Positions 9,357-18,063 of a DNA stretch of 64,000 nt are shown one piece after another. The stretch covers positions 6,640,001 through 6,704,000 of the forward strand of contig CP051187.1 in the NCBI GenBank assembly GCA_038087035.1, written 5' to 3'. The notes under the pieces are model-generated. The model made no database searches, was not told the DNA's origin, and saw only the letters and a list, made by a program, of their open reading frames with translations. Both the position numbers and the translations under genes were made by a program. Within the stretch, counting starts at the first letter, position 1. Every line of letters begins with the position of its first letter. Source of the DNA: Gloeotrichia echinulata CP02. GTDB taxonomy: Bacteria; Cyanobacteriota; Cyanobacteriia; Cyanobacteriales; Nostocaceae.

Positions 9357-9456
9357 TTCAGGGCTTGACGGATAAGACCAATGAGTAATACACCTTTTGC
9401 AAAAGTGGGTAGGGGCGCAAGGCCTTGCGCCCCTACAGATCATCTAAAAGGAAACA

Positions 9457-9581
9457 ACATCGCGCTAAAAATAGCAAACGCGATGTGCCGGGGAACCCGC
9501 CAACTCAATTGAGTCTATGGGATATTGGAGGCTTGGCTTAGTCTTCAAGAATCCCACACCTTCTAGGTGTGGGAGTGTCAA
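9457..9581 (+). mobile_element. Orphan IS200/IS605-type right end (omegaRNA-like scaffold), no tnpB
   Basis: A stem ACATCGCG...CGCGATGT is followed by GGGGAACCCGCC and then AAGAATCCC, a hairpin at 9553-9573 (CCCACACCTTCTAGGTGTGGG) and AGTGTCAA. The order 'hairpin then AGTGTCAA' also ends the element at 22877-23267 and fits right ends of TnpB-carrying elements. No tnpB lies upstream, so this is a relic or a stand-alone guide-RNA-like sequence. Confidence 0.5.
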
Positions 9582-9681
9582 ACAAAACTGTGGCGAGATT
9601 GCGAGATTTGACGAAGTTTCAGGATTTGGCGAGATTGGCGTAATTGAAAAGCGTGGTGCGATCGATTAGACATGATATTAC

Positions 9682-9711
9682 AAAAGCCGTCTATGTTAAG
9701 AGACGGCTTTT
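9682..9711 (-). terminator. Intrinsic terminator downstream of brnA-like gene
   Basis: A perfect stem AAAAGCCGTCT/AGACGGCTTTT with an 8-nt loop and a T run lies 26 bp past the stop codon at 9738. It could act in both directions. Confidence 0.8.
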
Positions 9712-9737
9712 AATATGAAACGATTCATTTAACCGCC

Positions 9738-10040
9738 TTACTTTCTAAAAAAACGTTTTAACCATAAGCGGTCATTCTTTCTTCTCTTTGTAGGATATAC
9801 AAAAATGTATCTTCTACTATTTTCATTGATTATTTTGACAACTTTGACAGTTTTTACAACCCCACTTATGTAGAACCTTTGTTGTTTTGCCCTAATTCTT
9901 TGATTGATGTAGTCTTCGGAAAAAAGCTCATCCAATGGAGGTATATCAGAATAATCAATTTCTGCATCAGACATACTTAGTAGTATTTTATGCCTTTGTT
10001 CCACTGGCATATCAGCCGAAAATATTTTTTCTTTGTGCAT
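9738..10040 (-). CDS. BrnA-like antitoxin (atypical C-terminus)
   Basis: The product is 100 aa. The central stretch MSDAEIDYSDIPPLDELF is the conserved N-terminal signature of BrnA antitoxins (sDxDIDySDiPeLdeeF). After it, a normal BrnA has a ribbon-helix-helix DNA-binding domain. Here the C-terminus is a basic, strand-rich sequence (VVKTVKVVKIINENS...KRRKNDRLWLKRF) that does not look like one. The ATG at 10040 overlaps the brnT-like gene by 29 bp, in the toxin-first order usual for this module. Either a divergent or a frameshifted antitoxin. Confidence 0.65.
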   Translation of the reverse strand: MHKEKIFSADMPVEQRHKILLSMSDAEIDYSDIPPLDELFSEDYINQRIRAKQQRFYISGVVKTVKVVKIINENSRRYIFVYPTKRRKNDRLWLKRFFRK

Positions 10041-10323
10041 ATATCGTCCTCTCCTTCTTGTTGGCTTTCCTTGCAGAAATTATCCGAATTGATCCATCCC
10101 TATCTGTATGAACAACTACTAAAATAATAATTGAATTATCAAGTGATAAATTAATTTCTCCAATACTAATTTCTCTTAATTCACCGTAATCTTGCCTTGT
10201 GTCTGGAAAAGTTAGCCTACAATTATCATAAAATATTTTTGATGCTTCCCTAAAATCAATACCGTATTTCCCTATGTTAGTTGTGTTTTTATTTTCGTCC
10301 CACTCAAAACAATATTCAGGCAT
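10012..10323 (-). CDS. BrnT-family toxin
   Basis: This 103-aa protein has FEWDENKNTTNIGKYGIDF at the N-terminus and the late motif VVVHTDRDGSIRIISARKAN, followed by KKERTIYAQ. This is the BrnT (RelE-fold ribonuclease) pattern, including the Arg-rich active-site strand RIISARKA. Known BrnT proteins block translation by RNA cleavage and are neutralised by BrnA, which also represses the operon. The downstream gene overlaps and is BrnA-like. Single operon with a terminator at 9682. Confidence 0.85.
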   Translation of the reverse strand: MPEYCFEWDENKNTTNIGKYGIDFREASKIFYDNCRLTFPDTRQDYGELREISIGEINLSLDNSIIILVVVHTDRDGSIRIISARKANKKERTIYAQRKNIFG

Positions 10324-10850
10324 AAATAGCTTATAACACTTTAGACATAGATTTAGAATGTATCACACTTAACCGTAATTAAATTTCAGCGATCGCCCCC
10401 ATCACCCAACCCAATCACCCCATCGCCGCCACTGGCGGTTTTATTTTGGGCATTAAGCAGCCCCTACCCTTGTAAATGATGATTCCATCACCGGACGGTA
10501 GCAGAGGAATTCTAGGGCATTTTGGAGAGGGGTAGATACTGTGCATACTACAACCCAAATGGGGGTATCAGGGTCATCTAAGTACAAAAAGCCAAAGAAT
10601 GTATAAATCTTCGGGACACCCCCCTCTAAAAATAAGTGTTCAGTTAGGGGGGGTGTTTCTCAACAAGCCAGAAAGATTCGCAATAGTAGGTTCCTGCGGG
10701 TAGACCTTCGCGGAGAGCGTCTAGCTCAGTCTGTAATCTGGTTATTTCTTGTTGTGCGATCGCAATCTCAGCTTGAATATCAGAAAGCAAATATCAGTTT
10801 CATTTATTGACTAATGACTAATGACCAATGAAAAACAACATCTGTACACT
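10324..10850. other. Intergenic region with hairpins and a coding remnant
   Basis: A strong stem CCGCCACTGGCGG followed by TTTT lies near 10429. An inverted repeat of GACACCCCCCTCTA with TTAGGGGGGGTGTTTC spans about 10614-10660. On the minus strand, roughly 10650-10790 reads as a short peptide (AQQEITRLQTELDALREG...) with a stop upstream, probably the tail of a lost gene. The rest is unassigned. Confidence 0.45.
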
Positions 10851-12236
10851 TTATTTTTGCCCACTTACTTGTATTCTAATAATATTTAGTAATTCTTTCG
10901 CAACATACTCAACAACTGGAACAGGAACAGCATTACCAAATTGTTTTCTGGCAATATCATCTTTTTCATGACATTGAAAATCTGCAGGAAATCCTTGTAA
11001 TCTACAGGCGTGTTTGTCCGTGATTGCTATATATTTTTTATTTTTGTAAATCTTTTCCAAGAAAAGACTTTTATACTCTTCTGGATGAGTAGCATTAATT
11101 GATACTGTCGCTATATAGTCTTTTGCACCAGTAGCAGTTAACGTTGGAATAATATCAGCAGTAGGTAATATAATTCTATAGATATCATTAATACCTGTCA
11201 TATTCTTGGAGTTGACAAATTCATACTTATGATCGACAGTCAAACGCAATATTCCTTTTTGTACTAATTTATTTAATTCATTAACTTCCATATCACATAT
11301 TATTTCTTTAAAATTTTGTAAAGATAAAGGATTGCCATCTTTTTCACCATATTTTTTACTTCTTCTATGTTTGAGAAGAGTTAAACAAATTAATTTTTCT
11401 CGCTCACTTGTCTTGATAATATCCCAAGAATGAATTGTTGTATGTCCATTTCTTAAATCAGAGAAAATGAAAAAATCATTTAATTCATCATTTTTTTGAA
11501 ATCTAGTTCTCGATGGTGGTATCACGCCTTTAAATAAAGTATGTGGATCTAATTTAGCTTTTTCCACAGGTTGGGTTTCTTTAAAATCATCCAAAATATC
11601 TAATACTTTTGGATGCACATTTAAGGACTCAGGGAATTTATAATTTTCACATTTATCTAAATCATTTCTAATTCCTACAATAAAAACTCTATCTCTATTT
11701 TGAGGTAAGCCAAAATCGTAAGCATTCAGAACTTTCCATTTAACACAATATCCAATTTGCGTAAATTCCTGTAAAATCAGTTCTAAGTTAGCTCTATTTT
11801 TCGGACTTGCTAATCCACTAACATTTTCAAATATAAAACCTAATGGTCGATTATTATTCACTAATCTAATCACATCAAACCATAATTTACCTCTAGGGTC
11901 TTCAAATCCCCTTAAACAACCTGCAACTGACCAAGGCTGACAAGGTACACCACCAACAATTACATCAAAATCAGGCGGGAGTTCACTAATTTTTGTAATA
12001 TCCCCTAACTCAAGCTCATCTTTATTTAGGTAGCTGATATAATTTTGTTTATAGACTTTAATCGCTTGTTTGTCTATTTCCGAATATCCTAAACATTGAC
12101 CACCAAGTTTTTCTAAACCTAGTCTAAACCCGCCAATACCTGCAAATAAATCAATGAACGTGAATTTAGTAGGATAGGTAACTAATTGGAGAGGTAATTC
12201 TATTTGTCTGGGTGTTTGTGAACACGAAGCTGTCAT
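10851..12236 (-). CDS. DNA (cytosine-5) methyltransferase
   Basis: This 461-aa C5-methylase has motif I FTFIDLFAGIGGFRLGL near residue 28, the catalytic motif IV GGVPCQPWSVAG, motif VI ENVSGL, motif VIII QNRDRVFIVGIR, and the C-terminal motif X QFGNAVPVPVVEYVAKEL. The variable region between VIII and IX (residues about 220-370) is long and should hold the target-recognition domain. No endonuclease gene is adjacent, so it may be an orphan methylase or the survivor of a restriction-modification unit. Recognition site not deducible. Base composition is AT-rich relative to neighbours. Confidence 0.95.
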   Translation of the reverse strand: MTASCSQTPRQIELPLQLVTYPTKFTFIDLFAGIGGFRLGLEKLGGQCLGYSEIDKQAIKVYKQNYISYLNKDELELGDITKISELPPDFDVIVGGVPCQPWSVAGCLRGFEDPRGKLWFDVIRLVNNNRPLGFIFENVSGLASPKNRANLELILQEFTQIGYCVKWKVLNAYDFGLPQNRDRVFIVGIRNDLDKCENYKFPESLNVHPKVLDILDDFKETQPVEKAKLDPHTLFKGVIPPSRTRFQKNDELNDFFIFSDLRNGHTTIHSWDIIKTSEREKLICLTLLKHRRSKKYGEKDGNPLSLQNFKEIICDMEVNELNKLVQKGILRLTVDHKYEFVNSKNMTGINDIYRIILPTADIIPTLTATGAKDYIATVSINATHPEEYKSLFLEKIYKNKKYIAITDKHACRLQGFPADFQCHEKDDIARKQFGNAVPVPVVEYVAKELLNIIRIQVSGQK

Positions 12237-12329
12237 GTGATGTCTCAGATAGGTTGTTGTATTGTACGATAGTCTTTGGCTCGCTTACGTCCCCACCAAT
12301 GGATGGGGTTTTACGCTCGAACAATAAAT

Positions 12330-13007
12330 ATGACAAGTGCATCTTACATTTTTCTCGCTGGGGGAAGTCGCGGTGTTGGTCGAGAAATCGCCAAATACCT
12401 TACAGCACAACAGCTAAAAGTTAAAGCACTCCTGAGAACCGAAGCTGCTAAGGCTGAACTAGAAGCAATAGGTATTCAGGTAGTTCTAGGAAATGCCTTG
12501 AATGTGGGTGATGTAGAACGTGCAATACTTGGAGATGAACCTATCCACGCCGTTATTAGCACTATTGGCGGCTTACCCCAAGATGAAGACAAAGCAGATT
12601 ATTTGGGTAATAGAAATCTCATTGATGCTGCAGTGAAAATCGGGGCACAAAAATTTATTCTTGTGTCTTCTATTGGTACTGGAAATAGTGCTGTGGCTTT
12701 ACCTCCTCAAGCTTTAGAAACACTTGGACGTGTTTTAGTCGAAAAAGATAAAGCCGAACAATACTTAATTAGCAGTGGACTAACTTACACCATTATTCGT
12801 CCTGGTGGACTCAAGTCAGAACCTGCAACTAATAATGGAATTTTAACCGAAGATCCGCGTATTGTTGGCAGCATCCATCGTGCAGATGTCGCTCAGTTGG
12901 TGGTTCGTGCTTTAAATTCTGACCGCGCTAATAATAAAGTCTTATCAGCGCTAGACAAAAATCTGCTCTTTGGTCAAGCAGAGTTTCCAGAATTTAGTTT
13001 GGATTAG
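12330..13007 (+). CDS. NAD(P)-binding SDR/NmrA-like protein
   Basis: The N-terminus MTSASYIFLAGGSRGVGREIAKYL is a Rossmann strand with the GGSRGVG dinucleotide-binding turn. An atypical SDR layout follows (ISTIGGLPQDEDKADYLGNRNLIDAA, then FILVSSIGTGNS and a late YTIIRPGGL). The class is that of NmrA/HSCARG-type and plant Tic62-like proteins, which bind NAD(P) and often act as reductases or sensors. I chose the ATG at 12330 because the motif starts there; the frame extends to a TTG at 12276. Divergent from the methylase with about 93 bp between starts. Confidence 0.85.
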   Translation: MTSASYIFLAGGSRGVGREIAKYLTAQQLKVKALLRTEAAKAELEAIGIQVVLGNALNVGDVERAILGDEPIHAVISTIGGLPQDEDKADYLGNRNLIDAAVKIGAQKFILVSSIGTGNSAVALPPQALETLGRVLVEKDKAEQYLISSGLTYTIIRPGGLKSEPATNNGILTEDPRIVGSIHRADVAQLVVRALNSDRANNKVLSALDKNLLFGQAEFPEFSLD

Positions 13008-13176
13008 TTAGAAGTTGGGAGTTGGGACTGTGTAGGGGCGGGTTTAACGAGTAAATCTGTGGGTAGACTACATTCTTCATAAACCCGCCCGTACAGGAGG
13101 CGCCCAGTTAGGAGTTTAGAGTTAAATACAAATCAACAATTAGATTTATCACGCCTCAATCCTCGCTCCTAATTCC

Positions 13177-13614
13177 TTATTCTCCAACTATCTGCATAAA
13201 TAGAGTTCTTTTGCGCGGTCCATCTAATTCAAAAAATAACACAGATTGCCAAGTTCCCAAAGCTAATTTTCCATCGACAATGGGAATTACCTCACTTGTA
13301 TTCAGTATCATTGCCATCAAATGCGAGTGAGCATTTATCGGTTCATCTTCGGGAACATCTCTTAAATGCAAGTCATTATGTAAGTATTTGTCTGATTCTG
13401 GTGCTAATTTCTGCAAAAATACTTTGATATCTGCTAATAATCTTTCTTCGTTTTCGTTGATGGCTAAGGCGGTTGTGGTGTGTCGAGAAAATATTAAAGC
13501 TTGACCGTTTCTAATTGATATTGAGTTGATAAAATCTTGAATTTGGGGTGTTATATTATGAATATTAATTCCGGCTTGAGTTTCGATTTCAATTAACTTA
13601 TGTATAATCGACAT
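13177..13614 (-). CDS. YjbQ family protein (UPF0047), secondary thiamine-phosphate synthase-like
   Basis: The 145-aa protein shows the YjbQ signature: FSRHTTTALAINENEERLL, HNDLHLRDVPEDEPINAHSHL with its metal-binding histidines, and the end motif LGTWQSVLFFELDGPRKRTLF. The family has low thiamine-phosphate synthase activity in E. coli, but the physiological role is unsettled. Length is normal. It lies 51 bp downstream of the aminotransferase on the same strand, so an operon is possible. Confidence 0.92.
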   Translation of the reverse strand: MSIIHKLIEIETQAGINIHNITPQIQDFINSISIRNGQALIFSRHTTTALAINENEERLLADIKVFLQKLAPESDKYLHNDLHLRDVPEDEPINAHSHLMAMILNTSEVIPIVDGKLALGTWQSVLFFELDGPRKRTLFMQIVGE

Positions 13615-13665
13615 ATCTTGATGGGAGTTTATCAGGGGTGAAAATTTTTGCTGTTGATGTTAAAA

Positions 13666-14832
13666 TCAGGATATTATATTTTGTAGACCTTTAATTAATC
13701 TGCTTATACCTTCTTGTGCTGTATCTTTTTCCAGGGCACCATAAGCAACGCGCAGATAACATCCATCTTCCATACCAAAGGTTGTAGCTGGAATTACGGC
13801 TACTTGATGTTCTTGGATGAGTTTTTTAACTAATTCAAAAGCATCTATCTGAGTATGGACTTTGAGGAAAAAATAGAAAGCACCATCACCGGGGGTAATG
13901 CTACACAAGCCTTGTAGACGATTGAGGGAGTTAAGTACAATTTGCCTAACAACGGCGATCGCACCAATATTTTCCTTTAAATACTCCGCTTTTGCCTGTA
14001 AAGCGCCTAAAGCCGCATACTGGGATATTACTGGCGGACAAATCAAAATTGTATCCTGTACCTTTTTGACGGCGATCAGTAGATGTTTGGGAATCACCAT
14101 ATAGCCAATGCGCCAACTAGCAAAACCGTAGGCTTTGGAAAGGCTATACAGGGAAATTGTGTACTCGCTACTTCCAGGAAAAGCCCCAGGAGAAACGTGT
14201 TTTACGCCGTTATAGGTAAAGTATTCGTAGGCTTCATCGTTAATATGGTAAATACCGCGAGTGCCACAAATTTGATTTACTTGGTGTAATGCTGTTGCAG
14301 AATAGACGACTCCTGTAGGATTATTGGGTGAAATTGTGACTATTGCCCGTGTTTTTGGTGTAATTGCTTGAGTAATAGCCTCTGGACGCAGTTGGTAATT
14401 TTCATCAGTCTCTACCAATACTGCACAACAACCAGCCATTGCGATCGCCATTTCGTGGTTGAAATAATAGGGCTTATTCAAAATGATTTCATCGCCAGGT
14501 TTAGTAATAGCTAAAATGGCATTCATAAACCCCATATTGCTTCCCGCTGTGACAACAATGCAGTTGTCTTCATTGATTTCAATCCCATTAAAGTCTGACA
14601 ATTTTTTGGCTATTGCTGTCAACAATGGGGGGATTCCCTCTACAGCTTTGTACAGATTATTAGCAGGTTCAGCTAGAAATTTAGGTAATAATTCGATAGC
14701 TTCTGGCGGTGGGTTGTAAGAAACAACACCCTGACCTAGAGAAATAGTACCAGGAGAATTTTTAATCAGTTCACCAACCACAGGAATAATCGGCGATTGA
14801 ACCGCCTGCATCCGAGAAGATAAGTTTGTCAT
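13666..14832 (-). CDS. PLP-dependent class I/II aminotransferase
   Basis: This 388-aa fold-type I aminotransferase has the phosphate-cup region VVTAGSNMGFMNAI near residue 95, the Asn/Pro motif ISPNNPTGVVY, and the PLP-binding lysine in SLYSLSKAYGFASWRIGYM. The start ATG at 14832 follows a run of TGACAAAT heptamers that replaces the usual leader. It would transfer amino groups between an amino acid (likely aspartate or aromatic class) and a keto acid; the exact substrate cannot be read from sequence. Confidence 0.9.
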   Translation of the reverse strand: MTNLSSRMQAVQSPIIPVVGELIKNSPGTISLGQGVVSYNPPPEAIELLPKFLAEPANNLYKAVEGIPPLLTAIAKKLSDFNGIEINEDNCIVVTAGSNMGFMNAILAITKPGDEIILNKPYYFNHEMAIAMAGCCAVLVETDENYQLRPEAITQAITPKTRAIVTISPNNPTGVVYSATALHQVNQICGTRGIYHINDEAYEYFTYNGVKHVSPGAFPGSSEYTISLYSLSKAYGFASWRIGYMVIPKHLLIAVKKVQDTILICPPVISQYAALGALQAKAEYLKENIGAIAVVRQIVLNSLNRLQGLCSITPGDGAFYFFLKVHTQIDAFELVKKLIQEHQVAVIPATTFGMEDGCYLRVAYGALEKDTAQEGISRLIKGLQNIIS

Positions 14833-15251
14833 TTGTTATTAGTCATTGGTCATTTGTCATTGGTCATTTGTCATTTGTCATTGGTTATTTGTCATTGGTC
14901 ATTTGTCATTGGTCATTTGTCATTGGTCATTTGTCATTGGTCATTTGTCATTGGTCATTGGTCATTGGTTATTTGTATTTAACTCCTAACTCCTAACTCC
15001 TAACTCCTAACTCCTAACTCCTAACTCCTAACTCCTAACTCCTAACTTGGATTTTGGTTCTATAAATAACACAACTAAAATCCTATCACCAATGACCGTT
15101 TCAGTTTCAATTAATTGCCATAAGTAAGTAGGCAGAAATAAACCAAACTATGTTAAGAAAAGTAAACAAGCCTGAAACTCTTACCAATGACCAATGACCA
15201 ATGACAAAGGACAAATGACGACCCTCGACCGTACGGTTTATTTGCGCCGAC
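14833..15251. repeat. Heptamer repeat arrays and spacer
   Basis: From about 14840 to 14970 the sequence alternates TCATTTG and TCATTGG units. From about 14980 to 15045 it is CTCCTAA/ACTCCTA units. A short third run of CCAATGA units occurs near 15183-15220. No gene is seen between the aminotransferase and the P450. Confidence 0.85.
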
Positions 15252-16616
15252 CTACTTACTAAGTGGAGACTGACGTTTTCCTGTGATTACCATTTTGACG
15301 CCACGGGCTGGTGCGAGGGTAACACCTCGTCGCCTAGGTACTTCTGGTTGATTATCCGCTAGTGCTAATTCATAGCGTGACAGAATTGTTGCTAAGACTA
15401 GCTTCATTTCAAATACAGCCAAAGCCTCGCCCAAACAGCGACGCGCACCACCACCGAAGGGTATAAATTCATAGGGAGAAAATTGGCGTTCGAGAAAGCG
15501 TTCTGGTTTAAATTGCGTTGGATTGGGATATAAATCTTCACGCTGATGTGTAAGATACATACAGCCAACTACTGATGTCCCAGGCTCTAAGGAATGTCCT
15601 AGTAGTTCGACAGGTTCCTGGACAACCCTAGCAAAGGTCAACATTCCCACGGGGTAAATTCGCAAAGTTTCATTGCAAAAAGCTGTGAGATAAGGTAGTC
15701 GAAAAATGCTCATCGGGTCTGGTGCATCACCAAGTTTATCTATTTCTTGGAGCAATTTTTCTCGAATTTCTGGCTTTTGCTGAGTCCAATACAAACCCCA
15801 AGCCATTGCTGTGGCGGTGGTTTCATGTCCAGCAAACAATAGAGTCATCAACTCATCGCGCAATTCTTGATCTGTCATCGGATTTCCCGCTTCATCTTTG
15901 GCTGACATCAGCAATGAGAGGATATCAATGCGATCTTGATCGGTTTGTTCCCGGCGTTCCGCAATTTCTGCGTAGATCAATTCATCGATTTTCTGTCTAT
16001 CTCGGACAAATTTTCCCCAAGGACTCCAAGGACCTAAATCTGTTTGTAAGAAGCGGAAAAACAGGAAGCTAGAACTCAAAGGTGAGTTAAATAAATCTAA
16101 CATCAATACTAATTGACGCTTTAGTTTTTCGCTACGTTCCCCTTCATACAAGCCAAAAACAGTCTGTAATATAACTTGTAGGGAAATCCCTTGCATTGCA
16201 GTACGAGCCGAAAATGCCTTGTCTGTTGGTAATTGACTCAAAACTTTTGCTGTCAAATCACAAATTAACTCACCATAAGCTCGCATTCTATCGCCATGAA
16301 ACGAAGGCATGACCAATTGTCGGCGCTGTCTGTGGCGCTCGCCTTCTAGCATAACAATAGAATAGTTCCCTATTAAGGGTTGCAAAATTTTATTTTCTTG
16401 ACCAAGGGCTGCAAACTTCTTTCTATCGTTGGTTAAAAGTTCTTGAAGTCCTTGGGGATGGTTCACGAATACTAAAGGATGTCCCGAAGGAATCACTTTA
16501 GTAGTGAAAATGTCAGGATATTGTTTGGCAGAACTTTCCATATATCCTATAGGGTCAACAACCCACTGGAATTGCTGCAGGAAAGAAGGCTTGGTCAGAA
16601 GATTGGGTAATTTCAT
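15252..16616 (-). CDS. Cytochrome P450 (CYP110-like)
   Basis: This 454-aa P450 shows the I-helix oxygen-activation motif AGHETTATAMAWGLYW, the K-helix ETLR, and the heme-binding loop FIPFGGGARRCLGEALAVFEMK with the axial Cys. The absence of an N-terminal membrane anchor and the sequence style (start MKLPNLLTKPSFLQQFQWV) match CYP110-type P450s that are widespread in filamentous cyanobacteria, some of which oxidise fatty acids or terpenes. Monocistronic; no redox partner gene beside it. Confidence 0.93.
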   Translation of the reverse strand: MKLPNLLTKPSFLQQFQWVVDPIGYMESSAKQYPDIFTTKVIPSGHPLVFVNHPQGLQELLTNDRKKFAALGQENKILQPLIGNYSIVMLEGERHRQRRQLVMPSFHGDRMRAYGELICDLTAKVLSQLPTDKAFSARTAMQGISLQVILQTVFGLYEGERSEKLKRQLVLMLDLFNSPLSSSFLFFRFLQTDLGPWSPWGKFVRDRQKIDELIYAEIAERREQTDQDRIDILSLLMSAKDEAGNPMTDQELRDELMTLLFAGHETTATAMAWGLYWTQQKPEIREKLLQEIDKLGDAPDPMSIFRLPYLTAFCNETLRIYPVGMLTFARVVQEPVELLGHSLEPGTSVVGCMYLTHQREDLYPNPTQFKPERFLERQFSPYEFIPFGGGARRCLGEALAVFEMKLVLATILSRYELALADNQPEVPRRRGVTLAPARGVKMVITGKRQSPLSK

Positions 16617-16693
16617 TTGATTTTTAATTGCGAATTCAACTCATATCTATCATAACTATTTAATAGCTTGATTATACAATTTATTTAACTTAT

Positions 16694-17236
16694 TTATCGA
16701 GTCTGAATATGTCTGTAAATAGCTGCTATGTTCCGCGCATCATCAATCCCCCGATGGTGTGTACCGAGCAATTCTATACCCAAATGTTGCAGCGCTTGTG
16801 CCATACCAAATCTGTGAGATGTGCCTAAATACTCCGAAAATTCTTTTTTGATATTTCTGTGTTCTGCTCCAAAAGGTAATGATATATTATGAAACTTACA
16901 ATCTTGCTTAAATTGGTTTTTATCGTAGTCTCCCCAAGAACAGAAAATATTGTTAGGAAATAAATCTATCCATTTTTTAAACTTAGCTATTGTCTCAGAG
17001 AATTGAGGAGCGTTTTCTACATCTTTTTGAGTAATTGTCGTTAATTTTGTACAAAATTCTGTCAAGTTTGGGTGTCTTGTCGGTTTGATGAACTGTTGAA
17101 ACTCCGAATCAATTTCCCAGGTTTCTCGATTGAGCATTACTGCACCAATTTCAATGATTTCCATTTCGTGCCGAGCAATACTGTTATCATCACAGCAGGT
17201 GGCTTCTAAATCGACTACGAGAAAATAGTTTGTCAT
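16694..17236 (-). CDS. DEDDh 3'-5' exonuclease (ERI-1/KapD-like)
   Basis: The 180-aa protein has ExoI YFLVVDLEATC (D-x-E), ExoII around SWGDYDKNQF, and ExoIII HHRGIDDARNIAAIYRHI with the catalytic His and Asp. These are the four acidic residues plus His of the DEDDh family. The spacing and the TCC insert after the first motif resemble ERI-1-type ribonucleases, so RNA is a likely substrate. Its ATG overlaps the stop of the upstream membrane-protein gene (ATGA), implying coupling. Confidence 0.9.
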   Translation of the reverse strand: MTNYFLVVDLEATCCDDNSIARHEMEIIEIGAVMLNRETWEIDSEFQQFIKPTRHPNLTEFCTKLTTITQKDVENAPQFSETIAKFKKWIDLFPNNIFCSWGDYDKNQFKQDCKFHNISLPFGAEHRNIKKEFSEYLGTSHRFGMAQALQHLGIELLGTHHRGIDDARNIAAIYRHIQTR

Positions 17237-17715
17237 TTGTCAAGCGATTTAAAAGGTTTGAGCCAGGAAAGTTGTAAAGCGATATCTAGGGCGATCGCAG
17301 CTATCACAAACCATAATATACTTTCAACAGCTAGCACAAAATAAGGTACAATTGGTTCTCGATAATCTAAGCCAAGTTGAATTTGGGTTAAACCCCGCAC
17401 CAAGCCAAAAGCTAGTACAGCACCAGCTTTCAACTGCGGATTTTTATCAGTCCGCATGATATAGCGGTAGGTGACGCCAAACAGCAAGCCAGAAAAGCCA
17501 GCGATCGCTGCACTCAGCAAAAACTGTAAGTTAACTGGGTAAATTTCCAGCGTTGGGAGTGTTGAAAAATACAATTTTAGCACTAAATTATTCAACAAAC
17601 TGGTGATAAAAAAGGCTAAACTCAAAGAAAAACCCCCAATTATGCCAGCCTTGAGCGATTCAAAGCGTTCTGCCATTAATTGAGTATCAGAAATTACTTT
17701 CACCTTTTGCAACAC
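17233..17715 (-). CDS. Conserved hypothetical integral membrane protein
   Basis: The 160-aa product has about four hydrophobic segments: AGIIGGFSLSLAFFITSLL, FLLSAAIAGFSGLLFGVTY, AGAVLAFGLVRGLTQ and YFVLAVESILWFVIAAIALD. It has no signal peptide and no known catalytic motif. The first gene of a two-gene unit with the exonuclease, by ATGA overlap. Function unknown. Confidence 0.8.
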   Translation of the reverse strand: MLQKVKVISDTQLMAERFESLKAGIIGGFSLSLAFFITSLLNNLVLKLYFSTLPTLEIYPVNLQFLLSAAIAGFSGLLFGVTYRYIMRTDKNPQLKAGAVLAFGLVRGLTQIQLGLDYREPIVPYFVLAVESILWFVIAAIALDIALQLSWLKPFKSLDK

Positions 17716-17804
17716 CTTAACTAACCCTGCGGAGGAATCAACTGCCCTTTCCCAGTATGATAAATATTAGAAACGTTTTGTAAATTCACATAAAAGTAGG
17801 GACT

Positions 17805-17894
17805 ATGGAGATTTTGACATTGGGTTGGGTATCATTGCTGGTTGTGTTCACTTGGTCAATTGCAATGGTAGTTTGGGGTCGTAACGGACTATAG
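17805..17894 (+). CDS. petN: Cytochrome b6f complex subunit PetN (29 aa)
   Basis: The 29-codon frame translates as a single membrane helix, MEILTLGWVSLLVVFTWSIA followed by MVVWGRNGL. This is the conserved sequence and length of PetN, the smallest subunit of the thylakoid cytochrome b6f complex, needed for its stability. The gene is too short for usual gene callers. It is followed at 7 bp by a second small membrane-protein frame on the same strand, so the two may be co-transcribed. Confidence 0.93.
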   Translation: MEILTLGWVSLLVVFTWSIAMVVWGRNGL

Positions 17895-17901
17895 AAGAAT
17901 C

Positions 17902-18063
17902 GTGGAAAGTCCATTCCTGAGTATTTTGGCTTTAGTAGCCCTTGTGCTGCTCTTAGCAGCCACCGGTGGTATTGGCTATTTGACACTAGCAGATTGGCGC
18001 GATCGCCGTCGTCGAGAAGAAGAAAAACGCATGACTCGCACCACCACTCCCAAGCGGCGTTGA
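17902..18063 (+). CDS. Small single-span membrane protein (53 aa)
   Basis: A GTG-started frame directly after petN encodes one hydrophobic helix (ILALVALVLLLAATGGIGYL) and a very basic tail (DWRDRRRREEEKR, then TPKRR). The tail should face the cytoplasm. It contains a HIP1 site in frame. I do not recognise the protein; linkage to petN suggests a thylakoid role, but that is inference. The frame is open upstream into petN, so the start is uncertain. Confidence 0.65.
   Translation: MESPFLSILALVALVLLLAATGGIGYLTLADWRDRRRREEEKRMTRTTTPKRR

Larger units (their letters stand above)
9357..9737. other. Intergenic region with palindrome, TnpB-type relic and terminator
   Basis: A 28-bp palindrome (GTAGGGGCGCAAGG and its complement) lies at 9409-9436. 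It is followed by an IS200/IS605-type right-end relic at 9457-9581 and the brnA-side terminator at 9682-9711. No gene is seen. Confidence 0.6.
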
